From assembly GCA_937873515.1 (NCBI GenBank), contig CALMYB010000026.1, forward strand, positions 62,001 through 126,000: 64,000 bases of DNA, written 5' to 3'. This document shows positions 1 through 7,468 of the stretch, in pieces. The DNA is from an uncultured Acidobacteriota bacterium. GTDB taxonomy: Bacteria; Acidobacteriota; Blastocatellia; Pyrinomonadales; Pyrinomonadaceae. Both the position numbers and the translations under genes were made by a program. The notes under the pieces are model-generated. The model was not told the DNA's origin and did not search any database. It saw only the letters and a program-made list of their open reading frames with translations. Every line of letters begins with the position of its first letter. Positions within the stretch are counted from its first letter, which is position 1.

Positions 1-306
1 CATCGTGTCGCCGATCTTTTGAACGGACTTCGCGGCTTCGGGGAAATCGCAATACGTCGTATCGCCGACAAGCTTATCGCCGCCGCCGACCGCGTAAATT
101 ATTTCGGTGAGATTTGGGGCAAGGCTTACGACGCGTTTCACATCACGCGGGAGTGAAACATCGCGTCCTAGAGCATCCTTGAATATCCGTGTGTTCGAGG
201 CAGAACTGTCGTCCGTACTGGACGGCCTGCACGAAGAACCTGCGATGGCGACGAGCACCAACGCGAAACCGACCAGCCGCTTAAACTTAGAAAACCGCAC
301 CTGCAT
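1..306 (-). CDS. Cobalamin-binding periplasmic protein, BtuF-like (N-terminal part, runs off the left edge)
   Basis: Reading leftward from the ATG at 304-306 gives 102 codons that continue past the window edge. The N-terminus is a hydrophobic export segment followed by a Cys (about residue 28, context AGSSC), which suggests a lipoprotein. After a short Ser-rich tether comes [35 protein letters not shown] and VQKIGDT, the typical opening of the PF01497 helical-backbone substrate-binding family that includes BtuF (vitamin B12) and siderophore binders. The cobalamin riboswitch directly upstream supports B12 as the ligand. Ribosome binding site AAAGGA lies 5 nt before the ATG inside a hairpin. 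Expected role: captures corrinoid for an ABC importer. The ABC partner genes are not visible here. Confidence 0.85.
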   Translation of the reverse strand, partial: MQVRFSKFKRLVGFALVLVAIAGSSCRPSSTDDSSASNTRIFKDALGRDVSLPRDVKRVVSLAPNLTEIIYAVGGGDKLVGDTTYCDFPEAAKSVQKIGDTM

Positions 307-338
307 TTTTCCTTTCGAGCATAAAAACTCGAGGAAAA
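307..338 (-). promoter_or_regulatory. Hairpin sequestering the ribosome binding site of the BtuF-like gene
   Basis: In the leftward transcript TTTTCC-TCGAG pairs with CTCGA-(AA)-GGAAAA around an 8-nt loop. The 3' arm contains the Shine-Dalgarno sequence (AAAGGA) of the gene whose ATG is at 306. Together with the upstream cobalamin aptamer this looks like the expression platform of a translation-type riboswitch. The pairing was read by eye; no energy calculation was done. Confidence 0.6.
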
Positions 339-404
339 CAGGGGCGGTCTTTTGCGATCTAACCCGTGCCGGCCCACGATGCTTTTACGCGAAACATCTT
401 ATAA

Positions 405-545
405 ATAGGCAGCAGCTTGCAGGACAGGTGGCCCGACTATTACGGTGACGCGATCGCGCAGGACTTTCACCTGCTTTCCCTGTTCACCCGCAAGACGACT
501 CGTATTATCAACTGCCGGACGCATCCGGCAAACCAAGAGTGTATC
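405..545 (-). ncRNA. Cobalamin (adenosylcobalamin-type) riboswitch aptamer
   Basis: On the minus strand the sequence shows the hallmarks of the B12 riboswitch in order: GGTTTGCCGG near the 5' side, then GGTGAACAGGGAA, then GCAGGTGAAAGTCCTGC, a CACCGTAATAG stretch (canonical CACTGTAA), and finally a GCCACCTGTCCTGC B12-box-like segment at 419-432. It lies between mtgA and the BtuF-like gene and is read toward the latter. It is expected to repress expression when cobalamin is abundant. Boundaries are approximate. A covariance-model search (Rfam Cobalamin, RF00174) would be decisive. Confidence 0.85.
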
Positions 546-577
546 GCATTTGGGGCGATTAAACTAACGCCGCGAGG

Positions 578-1348
578 TTACTTGTCCGTGTAGTCAAGCT
601 TTATCGAATTCATCCCGCGAAGTATCACCCGCTGACGGCGCACGACGCGTTTGCGGTTCTTCGCCGGATTGAAGATATTCAGCGGGCTCGGGATCATCGC
701 CGCAAGGAAGGCGGCCTCGTCACGGGTGAGATCAGAAGCGGATTTCTTGAAATACGTTCTCGACGCCGCCTCTGCGCCGTAAACTCCGTCGCCCCATTCG
801 ATCACGTTCAGATAGATCTCAAGGATGCGTTTCTTTGTGAGTTCCCGTTCAAGAAAATACGTGTAAACGGCCTCGCGGCCCTTCCTTAGAAAATTCCGAT
901 CTTCCGAGAGGAAGAGATTCTTTGCGAGCTGCTGCGTAACGGTCGAGGCACCGCGTTTGAAGCTCGGCATCGGCGGGATCCAATCATTCGGGTCGTAATC
1001 GCCCTCTTCACGCGCCTCTTTTTCCCCTTCTTTTACGGCCTCATCCCACGCCTTTTGGATCGCGTCCCAATCAAACCCATTATGCTGGAAGAATCTCGCG
1101 TCCTCGCCCGCGAGCACCGCCCTCTGCAGGTTCGGGCTGATCTGGTCGATCGGCGTCCAGATCATAAGTTTCTTAGGTTCCTTGCCGTCGGCCCGTGCTT
1201 CCGAGAGGCGATATTCGATCAGCGAGGATGTCGTCGGATTCTCCGTCCGCAGGCTCGATATCGACGGAAACGTGATCACCTCATAGGCAAGCCACAAGAG
1301 CACCGCACCCGCGAAAATCAAAAATAACAGCTTGATCCAATACCACAT
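578..1348 (-). CDS. mtgA: Monofunctional biosynthetic peptidoglycan transglycosylase
   Basis: A 256-residue GT51 glycosyltransferase that polymerises lipid II into glycan strands in the periplasm. One N-terminal membrane anchor (about residues 5-25) is followed by the family motifs in order: EDARFFQHNGFD with the catalytic Glu (motif 1), RGASTVTQQLAKNLFL (motif 2), KGREA (motif 3), KKRILEIYLNVIEWGDGVYGAEAA (motif 4) and AAMIPSP (motif 5). There is no transpeptidase domain and the length fits monofunctional MtgA. It is divergent from glgC; its own promoter TTTACA-N17-TAACAT lies at 1367-1395, giving a leader of roughly 12 nt with GGGAAAG as a weak ribosome site. Downstream lies the cobalamin riboswitch of the next gene. 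Confidence 0.93.
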   Translation of the reverse strand: MWYWIKLLFLIFAGAVLLWLAYEVITFPSISSLRTENPTTSSLIEYRLSEARADGKEPKKLMIWTPIDQISPNLQRAVLAGEDARFFQHNGFDWDAIQKAWDEAVKEGEKEAREEGDYDPNDWIPPMPSFKRGASTVTQQLAKNLFLSEDRNFLRKGREAVYTYFLERELTKKRILEIYLNVIEWGDGVYGAEAASRTYFKKSASDLTRDEAAFLAAMIPSPLNIFNPAKNRKRVVRRQRVILRGMNSIKLDYTDK

Positions 1349-1366
1349 CTTGTGCTTTCCCGCGAA

Positions 1367-1395
1367 ATGTTAATAATTAGTGAGCGGAATGTAAA
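1367..1395 (-). promoter_or_regulatory. Sigma-70-type promoter for mtgA
   Basis: On the minus strand TTTACA (1390-1395), a 17-nt spacer, then TAACAT (1367-1372). It lies 19 nt upstream of the mtgA ATG and back to back with the glgC promoter. Prediction by pattern only. Confidence 0.5.
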
Positions 1396-1407
1396 AATCA
1401 AAAACTG

Positions 1408-1436
1408 TTTACATACCTTAGCCGACTGATTACTAT
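1408..1436 (+). promoter_or_regulatory. Sigma-70-type promoter for glgC, apparently leaderless
   Basis: TTTACA (1408-1413), 17-nt spacer, TACTAT (1431-1436). Only 6 nt separate the -10 box from the glgC ATG at 1443, so transcription would start at or next to the start codon. No Shine-Dalgarno precedes the gene, which agrees with a leaderless mRNA. Confidence 0.55.
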
Positions 1437-1442
1437 TCTACT

Positions 1443-2738
1443 ATGGGCCAGTATGACAACGTCGTCTCGGTGATCTTGGGCGGCGGCGCAGGCTCCCGCC
1501 TTTTCCCACTAACCGGTGAAAGGTCAAAGCCTGCAGTTCCGCTCGGCGGCAAGTATCGCCTCATCGATATTCCCGTTTCCAACTGCATAAATTCAGGCAT
1601 CACGCAGATCTTTGTCCTTACACAGTATAATTCTGCGTCGCTGAATCGCCACGTCTCGACGACGTATAGATTTTCGTCATTCTCGACGGGATTTGTCGAG
1701 GTTCTCGCGGCGGAACAAACGCGCGACAATCCGGAATGGTTCCAAGGAACCGCAGATGCCGTTCGGCAAATGCTTCCGCACGTGCGTGATTGGCACGTCG
1801 ACACACTGCTCATTCTCTCCGGCGACCATCTTTACAGGATGGATTATTCGAAATTTCTCGAGCGTCATTTTTCTTCGGGAGCCGACCTTACGGTCTCGGT
1901 CATTCCTTCGCGTCGTGAAGATGCCGAGGAGTTCGGCCTGCTGAAAACGGATGAGACCGGCCGCATCATCGAGTTCAAAGAGAAGCCAAAAGGCGCCGAC
2001 CTCGACGCTATGCGGGTCGATACACGCTTGTTCGGCCTTACCGACGCCGAGGCTGAAGCACGCCCGTTCCTTGCCTCGATGGGCATCTACGTCTTTAACT
2101 ATTCAAAGCTCGTCGAACTCCTGAATACCGACCGCGATTGGGTCGATTTCGGCAAGCAGATCATTCCCGCGGCGATCGAACAATATTCGGTTCAGGCTCA
2201 TCTTTTTAACGGCTATTGGGAAGACATCGGGACGATACGCGCATTCTATCAAGCGAACCTCGACCTTGCGTCGCCCTTGCCGAAATTCAACTTCTTCAAC
2301 GCGGCGGCGCCGATCTATACCCGAAGCCGTTATCTTCCGCCATCGAAGGTCCACGACTGCGCGATCGATAATTCGATGATAAGCGAAGGCTGCATCCTGA
2401 GCGGCGTTACCATCCGGAATTCGATCGTCGGCCTGCGCGCACGCATCGACAAAGGCGTCGTGATCGAAAACTCGATCGTGATGGGCTCCGACATCTTTGA
2501 GGCGATCGAGGATATCCGCGAAAATCTCGAACGCCAAGTGCCGCATATCGGGATCGATGAGAACACGGTCATCCGCAACGCGATCATCGACAAGAATGTC
2601 CGCATCGGAAGAGACGTTCAGTTGATCAATCGCGAAGGCATCGAGCATTTCGACTCGCCCGACCGGTCGTATTACATTCGCGATAAGATCATCATCGTCC
2701 CGAAGAACGCGATCATCCCCAACGGCACGGTCATTTGA
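1443..2738 (+). CDS. glgC: Glucose-1-phosphate adenylyltransferase (ADP-glucose pyrophosphorylase)
   Basis: A 431-residue enzyme that makes ADP-glucose from ATP and glucose-1-phosphate, the committed step of glycogen synthesis. The nucleotidyl-transferase N-half shows [60 protein letters not shown] and the substrate-binding [13 protein letters not shown] marks the end of the catalytic domain and a left-handed beta-helix C-terminal half follows (hexapeptide-like [16 protein letters not shown]). Length and the [14 protein letters not shown] pattern resemble the cyanobacterial/plant-type subunit more than the enterobacterial one. No other glycogen genes adjoin it; a GH15 glucosidase lies at 20579. 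Start chosen at the ATG immediately downstream of a strong -10 box. Confidence 0.96.
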   Translation: MGQYDNVVSVILGGGAGSRLFPLTGERSKPAVPLGGKYRLIDIPVSNCINSGITQIFVLTQYNSASLNRHVSTTYRFSSFSTGFVEVLAAEQTRDNPEWFQGTADAVRQMLPHVRDWHVDTLLILSGDHLYRMDYSKFLERHFSSGADLTVSVIPSRREDAEEFGLLKTDETGRIIEFKEKPKGADLDAMRVDTRLFGLTDAEAEARPFLASMGIYVFNYSKLVELLNTDRDWVDFGKQIIPAAIEQYSVQAHLFNGYWEDIGTIRAFYQANLDLASPLPKFNFFNAAAPIYTRSRYLPPSKVHDCAIDNSMISEGCILSGVTIRNSIVGLRARIDKGVVIENSIVMGSDIFEAIEDIRENLERQVPHIGIDENTVIRNAIIDKNVRIGRDVQLINREGIEHFDSPDRSYYIRDKIIIVPKNAIIPNGTVI

Positions 2739-2757
2739 ACGGGCGCACTTCGATGCC

Positions 2758-2785
2758 TTGCATCTGCGCCAAAAAGTGGTATTAT
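2758..2785 (+). promoter_or_regulatory. Promoter candidate for the secreted nuclease gene
   Basis: TTGCAT (2758-2763), 16-nt spacer, TATTAT (2780-2785) in the 213-bp gap after glgC. This would give a leader of about 160 nt before the GTG at 2952. No other structure was recognised in the leader. Confidence 0.45.
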
Positions 2786-2951
2786 CGCGAACGGTTTTTT
2801 CCGTACCTTGCAACAATTAGTTTTACTGTCTTCACTTTCGCCGACGCGTTTGTCGGCATTTACGGTCGAGCTTCGTAACCGAACACGGCCGCTGGCGTTA
2901 CTTGGTTTTTTAGATCAATTTCAAAATTTTCCGAAGAACTGGAGGAGTCGT

Positions 2952-4367
2952 GTGAACAGAAAGCATTTTCTCGCATACTGCGGTTTGATCTTTATCGGCC
3001 TCGTAGTTTCCCTGGCGATCGTTACGGCAGGGATCGAGGCCGCAACCATTTTGAGCGAAGGTTTTGAGGCCGGTGGAAAGACCGCATATGCAGGCGGCAA
3101 CGTAACCCTCGGAACCGGAAGCTGGTATATGAACGACGCCCTTACGGGCAACTCTTCGAGCGACCGAAAGACAGGTTCGTATTCGGCACGCGTGCGAAAC
3201 ACCGGCAGCGTCCGCATGAATTTCAACGTTTCTTCGGCCGGCACATTCTCGGTCAAGCATGCGAAGTACGGCTCAGACGGCACGAGCACTTGGGAGCTTT
3301 GGAAATCGACGAACAACGGCTCGTCGTGGACAAAGGTCGGCTCGACCGTTACAACGAGCTCGACTTCTTTGAAGACCGCGAGCTTTACCGTGAACTCGGG
3401 ATCGGCCATTCGCTTTGAGCTTAGGAAAGTTTCCGGCGGTTCGAACCGCATCAACTTCGATACGGTTTCGATAACCAATTATTCAGCTTCGACCCCGACC
3501 CCGACGCCCACCGCAACGCCGACGCCGACACCAACTCCGCCGCCATCGTCGAACGTTCATCTCACGATGGGCAATCCTTCAAATGCGGCGACCAACGTCA
3601 ACACTCCGCTCAACTATCTCATGGAAAAATCGACCTACGCTCTCTCGTATAACAACGACGACCGCAGGCCGAATTGGGTGTCTTGGCATTTGGCTTCGAG
3701 CTGGCTAGGTTCGGCGCCAAGGCAGGATGATTTCCGCGCAGACACGACGCTTCCATCAGGCTGGTATCAGGTAAAGGGTTCGGACTATTCGGGTTCAGGT
3801 TATGACCGCGGGCATATGTGTCCTTCCGGCGACAGGACCGCGACCGTCTCGGACAATTCATCGACGTTCCTGATGACGAATATGATCCCGCAGGCTCCTG
3901 ACAACAATCAGGTAACGTGGGCATCGCTCGAAACCTATTGCCGTACGCTTGCGGGCCAAGGCAACGAGCTCTACATCATTTCGGGCGGCTGGGGAACAAA
4001 TGGCTATATCGGCAACGGCAACGTCGCCTTGCCGAACTACACATGGAAGGTGATCATCGTCCTGCCTAACGGTTCGAACGATGTGTCGCGTGTTACAACT
4101 TCGACGCGCACGATCGCCGTATTGATGCCGAATCAGAACGACATCAGCAGCGATTGGCGCACATTCCGTACGTCGATCGACGACATCGAAAGCCTCACCG
4201 GCTATGATTTTCTCTCGAACGTGCCGACGTCGATCCAGAGCGTGATCGAATCGACCGTCGATTCGAGTTTCGTTGCGGATTGGGAAGTGACGCTTGACCA
4301 ATACGCGATCGATGAGATCAAGGCTGAGAAAGCCTATCGTGAAACGGATCAGCGGCCGAGGAAATAG
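2952..4367 (+). CDS. Secreted DNA/RNA non-specific endonuclease with an N-terminal beta-sandwich domain
   Basis: The 471-residue reading from GTG 2952 is preferred because GGAGGA sits 5 nt upstream and the N-terminus then becomes a signal peptide (NRKHFLAYCGLIFIGLVVS, cleavage near AAT). Residues about 30-180 form a Gly/Ser/Thr-rich, probably beta-sandwich module of unknown ligand. Residues about 180-200 are a Thr-Pro linker (PTPTPTATPTPTPTP). The C-terminal part is a NUC1-type endonuclease (PF01223) with the catalytic DRGHMCPSGDR motif near residue 281 and the metal-site region TNMIPQAPDNNQ. Known family role: Mg-dependent cleavage of DNA and RNA outside the cytoplasm, for nutrient scavenging or competition; which applies here is not known. 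It ends at a shared terminator with the convergent VWFA gene. Confidence 0.88.
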   Translation: MNRKHFLAYCGLIFIGLVVSLAIVTAGIEAATILSEGFEAGGKTAYAGGNVTLGTGSWYMNDALTGNSSSDRKTGSYSARVRNTGSVRMNFNVSSAGTFSVKHAKYGSDGTSTWELWKSTNNGSSWTKVGSTVTTSSTSLKTASFTVNSGSAIRFELRKVSGGSNRINFDTVSITNYSASTPTPTPTATPTPTPTPPPSSNVHLTMGNPSNAATNVNTPLNYLMEKSTYALSYNNDDRRPNWVSWHLASSWLGSAPRQDDFRADTTLPSGWYQVKGSDYSGSGYDRGHMCPSGDRTATVSDNSSTFLMTNMIPQAPDNNQVTWASLETYCRTLAGQGNELYIISGGWGTNGYIGNGNVALPNYTWKVIIVLPNGSNDVSRVTTSTRTIAVLMPNQNDISSDWRTFRTSIDDIESLTGYDFLSNVPTSIQSVIESTVDSSFVADWEVTLDQYAIDEIKAEKAYRETDQRPRK

Positions 4368-4384
4368 ACTCGCTGTTGAGCAGC

Positions 4385-4425
4385 AAAAAGGCCGTCGCAG
4401 ATGGAATGCGGCGGCCTTCATTTTT
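4385..4425. terminator. Bidirectional intrinsic terminator between nuclease and VWFA genes
   Basis: AAGGCCGTCGC (4388-4398) pairs with GCGGCGGCCTT (4408-4418) with a single T-G pair, followed by a T run (4420-4425). The A run on the 5' side serves the opposite strand. It sits between two convergent stop codons. Confidence 0.75.
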
Positions 4426-4432
4426 GACCTTG

Positions 4433-5617
4433 TTAAATACCTGCAAGAGTTCGCCTGCTGTCGCCGACGATATAGCTCGTCTTTGCACGAACAACTACGT
4501 TCGGACGATGCACGCGGATCTTGATCTGCCGGCGTTCGCCTACCGTGCCGACCTTGTCCGGATAATAGCCGAGCGTGTATTGCCGACGAAGCTCTTCAGC
4601 GATGCCGGCAAAAGCGGCCTGCAGATTGTAGATCGAATCGGCCTCGAATTCCCTGCCGCCCGTCTTTTGTGCAAGGGTAAGCAGATACTGCCGTCCGCGT
4701 TCATATTCTTCACGGCTTCCGCCGCCGGGAGCACCGCCGACGCTCGGCACATTACCGCCGGTAATGATCGCCCCGAGAATGTCCGCCATCGTAACGCGAC
4801 GCGTTTGACGGCGAGGTGCGGGATAGCCCGTTCCGCCGCTAAGATCGCTCGACGTATCGAATCGGATCGGATAAAAGAGAGCGTCGAGTTCTTCGGCCGC
4901 CGCGGTCGTGCTCTCGATCGTCGCCCGCCGCGACGTGGTATCGACACCGTCAGTGAATAGCACGACCGCCTTGCGCCCCTGAATTCCCGAAAGACGCCTG
5001 CGGATCACGTCGTCAACGGCATCGTAAAGGCTCGTGCCTTTGCCGAATTCTGCCTGCCGGATCGCATCCTTCAATTCGTAGCGGTTGTTCGTGATCGGGC
5101 TGAGAACGTGTATATACTCGTCAAACGACATCACCATCACGCGATCCGCCGGACGCAGATTATCGACGAACGTCATCGCCGCACGCTGTATCTCGTCCAT
5201 GCGGAACTGGGTCGAAGGGCTCACATCCAAAAGCAGAATTACCGTAAAGGGCTGCTCGACCGACTGAAAATATTCGACCTTTTGCGGCGTGCCGTTCTCG
5301 AATATCTGAAAATCCTGCTGCCCAAGCCCCGAGATGAACCTGCCGTCGCGATCCAGCACCGATACCGGCATCGTTACAAGGTTCGTTTCGACGCGAATGA
5401 CGTCGTCATCACCGATCGGAGCTTCGGCAGACGTCTCCGCACTTGACGGCGCGTTTTGGGCACCGCCGAGTACAGGCGGGCCGCTTCGATTCGGAGTTGG
5501 CGTCGGGATAGGCGTCGGAGCTACGCGCGGACGCGTCGAGCGGTTGCTTTGGCCGAACGCGGCAAGCCCAAGGACACACACCGCGAACGAGAGGAACAAG
5601 ATTCTTCTAAATGACAT
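4433..5617 (-). CDS. Secreted VWFA-domain protein, acidobacterial type, intact MIDAS
   Basis: Start taken at ATG 5615-5617 because GGAGA precedes it by 6 nt and the signal peptide (FRRILFLSFAVCVLGLAAFG) then begins at once; an upstream Met adds 8 unlikely residues. The 394-residue product has a Thr/Pro linker and then a conserved ETNLVTMPVSVLDRDGRF / GLGQQDFQIFENG segment that matches the VWFA-related acidobacterial family (TIGR03436). The von Willebrand A domain follows with a complete metal-ion adhesion site: DVSPST (DxSxS), Thr in GKGTSLYDAV, and Asp in FTDGVD. The likely role is extracytoplasmic protein-protein adhesion or scaffolding; the partner is unknown. A paralogue with a damaged MIDAS is at 51955. 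Confidence 0.85.
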   Translation of the reverse strand: MSFRRILFLSFAVCVLGLAAFGQSNRSTRPRVAPTPIPTPTPNRSGPPVLGGAQNAPSSAETSAEAPIGDDDVIRVETNLVTMPVSVLDRDGRFISGLGQQDFQIFENGTPQKVEYFQSVEQPFTVILLLDVSPSTQFRMDEIQRAAMTFVDNLRPADRVMVMSFDEYIHVLSPITNNRYELKDAIRQAEFGKGTSLYDAVDDVIRRRLSGIQGRKAVVLFTDGVDTTSRRATIESTTAAAEELDALFYPIRFDTSSDLSGGTGYPAPRRQTRRVTMADILGAIITGGNVPSVGGAPGGGSREEYERGRQYLLTLAQKTGGREFEADSIYNLQAAFAGIAEELRRQYTLGYYPDKVGTVGERRQIKIRVHRPNVVVRAKTSYIVGDSRRTLAGI

Positions 5618-5699
5618 CGACGTCTCCAAAAGTTCCGACACTTTTAGCCGTTGATTAGAGGAGAGTGCTTCTTTGATTAGGCCGCGGGCGTGCGAGTTG

Positions 5700-6836
5700 C
5701 TAAGAATTTCGGTCCAGGGCCTCGCAAGCGAGGTCGTGGAATCGACGCCGCACGGAATTGATGTTCACGAACGGCAACTCGCGGTCGTGCGTGCGGTTCG
5801 TCAAGAGGATGAAGATCGCCTGCTTGATAGGGTCGAGCCAGAGACTTGTGCCCGTAAACCCAAGATGGCCAAAGCTTTGCGGCGAAAGATGGCTCCCGGC
5901 GGTCGAGTCCTTCGTGCTCGCAAGCTGAAAGCCGAACGAGCGGTCCTCGGCTTTGCCGGCAGTGAAATTCTGCGAAAACAGGTTGCACGTTCCGGGTTTC
6001 AAAAGGGTTGTCGTTTCGGCAAGGAACTCGTTCGCAATGAAAAACACATCGCTCGCGGTCGAAAAAAGCCCCGCATGGCCCGCGACTCCGTCCATAAAAT
6101 ACGCATTTCCGTCGTGGACCTCGCCCCAGATCGGATCTTTGCGAAGCCAACGCTCCGCCCGGCGTTTGGCATCTTCGCTCACAAGATAGCCTTCATTTTC
6201 GCACGTCTCACGCTCAAAGCGATTCCCGTTCTCTGACGCGGCGATACGCCTTCGCAACTCGCCGGACGGACAGTAACCTGTATCTTTCAGTCCGAGCGGC
6301 TTGAAAATGAACTCCGCTGCCGCCTCGTCGATCCGTTTGCCGGTGAGCCTTTCGATCACGAACGAGAGCAGAATAAAATTCAGATCGCTGTAAACAACAT
6401 CCCGATCCGGGCTCGGGTCCGCACCGAGAATATATTCCAACACCGCTTCTCTATCGTCTGCGAGCAGGTAGAGCGGCCGCCACGCGGGCAGCCCGCTCGT
6501 GTGTGTCCCAAGCTCCAGGATCGTCGCGCGGCCGATTGCCGAACCGACGCTCTCAGGCAGCACGTCGAGCAACGCCGAATCGATGGTCATCTCGCCGCGG
6601 TCGATCAATATCGCCGCCAGCAATGTCGTAACAAGCACCTTCGTCAAGCTCGCAAGGTCGTAGATCGTGCTCGGCGTCGCAAGGATGCTCTCCGGCCGCA
6701 CCACGGCCTTTCCAAGCGCATCCAAGAAGACCGGCTCGCCCTCGTTCCCGACCAGATACACCGCCGAGGGAAGCTCATTCGCCCCGATGCGGCTCTCAAG
6801 CAGCGTGTTTATCGAGATCTCAGAAAAATGGGTCAT
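5700..6836 (-). CDS. Serine hydrolase of the beta-lactamase (class C / penicillin-binding protein-like) family
   Basis: A 378-residue protein with all three active-site elements of the family: SLTK (SxxK nucleophile, in DLASLTKVLVT, about residue 64), YSDLN (YxN-type motif) and HLGFTGT (equivalent to KTG/HxG). This fits PF00144 esterases, D-aminopeptidases and class C-like enzymes. No signal peptide is evident, so a cytoplasmic esterase or peptidase is as likely as a true beta-lactamase, and resistance cannot be claimed. The ATG at 6836 was chosen; an in-frame TTG at 6863 is possible, and neither has a good ribosome site. Divergent from the small gene at 6912. Confidence 0.82.
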   Translation of the reverse strand: MTHFSEISINTLLESRIGANELPSAVYLVGNEGEPVFLDALGKAVVRPESILATPSTIYDLASLTKVLVTTLLAAILIDRGEMTIDSALLDVLPESVGSAIGRATILELGTHTSGLPAWRPLYLLADDREAVLEYILGADPSPDRDVVYSDLNFILLSFVIERLTGKRIDEAAAEFIFKPLGLKDTGYCPSGELRRRIAASENGNRFERETCENEGYLVSEDAKRRAERWLRKDPIWGEVHDGNAYFMDGVAGHAGLFSTASDVFFIANEFLAETTTLLKPGTCNLFSQNFTAGKAEDRSFGFQLASTKDSTAGSHLSPQSFGHLGFTGTSLWLDPIKQAIFILLTNRTHDRELPFVNINSVRRRFHDLACEALDRNS

Positions 6837-6848
6837 AAATTCGGATGG

Positions 6849-6877
6849 TTGACACTCGCCCAAGATAAAAATACAGT
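6849..6877 (+). promoter_or_regulatory. Strong sigma-70-type promoter for the gene at 6912
   Basis: TTGACA (6849-6854), 17-nt spacer, TACAGT (6872-6877). It gives a leader of about 28 nt that contains GGAGG (6894-6898). It overlaps the start region of the divergent serine hydrolase gene. Confidence 0.65.
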
Positions 6878-6911
6878 CTAACTATACTTTTTTGGAGGTT
6901 CCATTGGCACT

Positions 6912-7349
6912 ATGAGCAAGGCAGAATCAGCTGATCTTATTCTCAAACTTTATGACCTGCGTCGCGAAGCGACGATGCGCAAGGCGCGCGACTGGGTCTT
7001 TATGTTCACACCTAAGAGTGCGGACGACATCCTGAACACGATGATGGATCCGGAAGTCGGCGCGTATCTGCGTATGGTCGGTTCCTATTGGGACATGGCC
7101 GCCGCGATGGTGAATCACGGGGCGATCGACGCCGATCTTTTCGGCGAAACGAACGGCGAGCACTACATCATCTTTGCGAAGATCGAGCCTTTCCTCGCCG
7201 AGCTTCGCGAAAAGATAGGTTCGCCCGACGCTTACAAGAACCTTGAAACGCTTACGATGTCCACTCCCGAGAACGCCGCACGACTCAGAAAAACGCAAGA
7301 ATGGCTCGAGTCTTTGTCCGAGCGTGCTGAGGCAAAGCAAGCAAGCTGA
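6912..7349 (+). CDS. Conserved hypothetical protein, 145 residues
   Basis: I do not recognise the family. The product is soluble, has no signal peptide or membrane segment and looks almost entirely helical. Distinct stretches are LYDLRREATMRKARDWV near the N-terminus, VGSYWDMAAAMVNHGAI in the middle and RKTQEWLESLSERAEAK at the end. The paired Arg-rich helix and the W/M-rich helix resemble small helical proteins annotated only as hypothetical in Acidobacteriota. GGAGG lies 13 nt before the ATG, slightly far; a three-codon TTG-GCA-CTA-TGA frame fills the gap and its TGA overlaps the ATG. Expressed from a near-consensus promoter, so it is probably a real, well-transcribed gene. Confidence 0.7.
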   Translation: MSKAESADLILKLYDLRREATMRKARDWVFMFTPKSADDILNTMMDPEVGAYLRMVGSYWDMAAAMVNHGAIDADLFGETNGEHYIIFAKIEPFLAELREKIGSPDAYKNLETLTMSTPENAARLRKTQEWLESLSERAEAKQAS

Positions 7350-7380
7350 TCTCGAAGCAGCAAACTTCACAAGTTTTCTT

Positions 7381-7417
7381 TGGCCGCATAGTTCAACGCG
7401 AACCTTGCGGCCATTTT
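7381..7417 (+). terminator. Probable terminator hairpin after the 145-residue gene
   Basis: TGGCCGCA (7381-7388) is repeated inverted as TGCGGCCA (7406-7413) and followed by TTTTC. The 17-nt loop is long. It abuts the simple-repeat stretch at 7419-7462 and may be part of the same repeated element. Confidence 0.45.
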
Positions 7418-7418
7418 C

Positions 7419-7462
7419 GTTCCTCTCTCTATCTGTGTTCTCTGTGCCCTCTGTGGTCAATG
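7419..7462. repeat. Intergenic TCTGTG-type degenerate repeat (dispersed-element signature)
   Basis: The stretch reads as imperfect TCTGTGT/TCTCTGTG/CCTCTGTGG units; on the other strand it is CCACAGAGGGCACAGAG followed by AACACAGA. Similar CACAGAG arrays are widespread between genes of environmental bacteria, where they yield spurious TTEGTE peptides. No coding function is supported. The copy number in this genome cannot be judged from one window. Confidence 0.5.
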
Positions 7463-7468
7463 TCCGCT

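Noticed and set aside
3489..3545. ACN-CCN tandem repeat in the nuclease gene
   Set aside because: It encodes the Thr-Pro linker of a secreted protein and is not an independent element.
5700..6836. Antibiotic resistance (beta-lactamase) call
   Set aside because: The SxxK/YxN/HxG motifs are shared with esterases and peptidases and there is no signal peptide; resistance is not supported.
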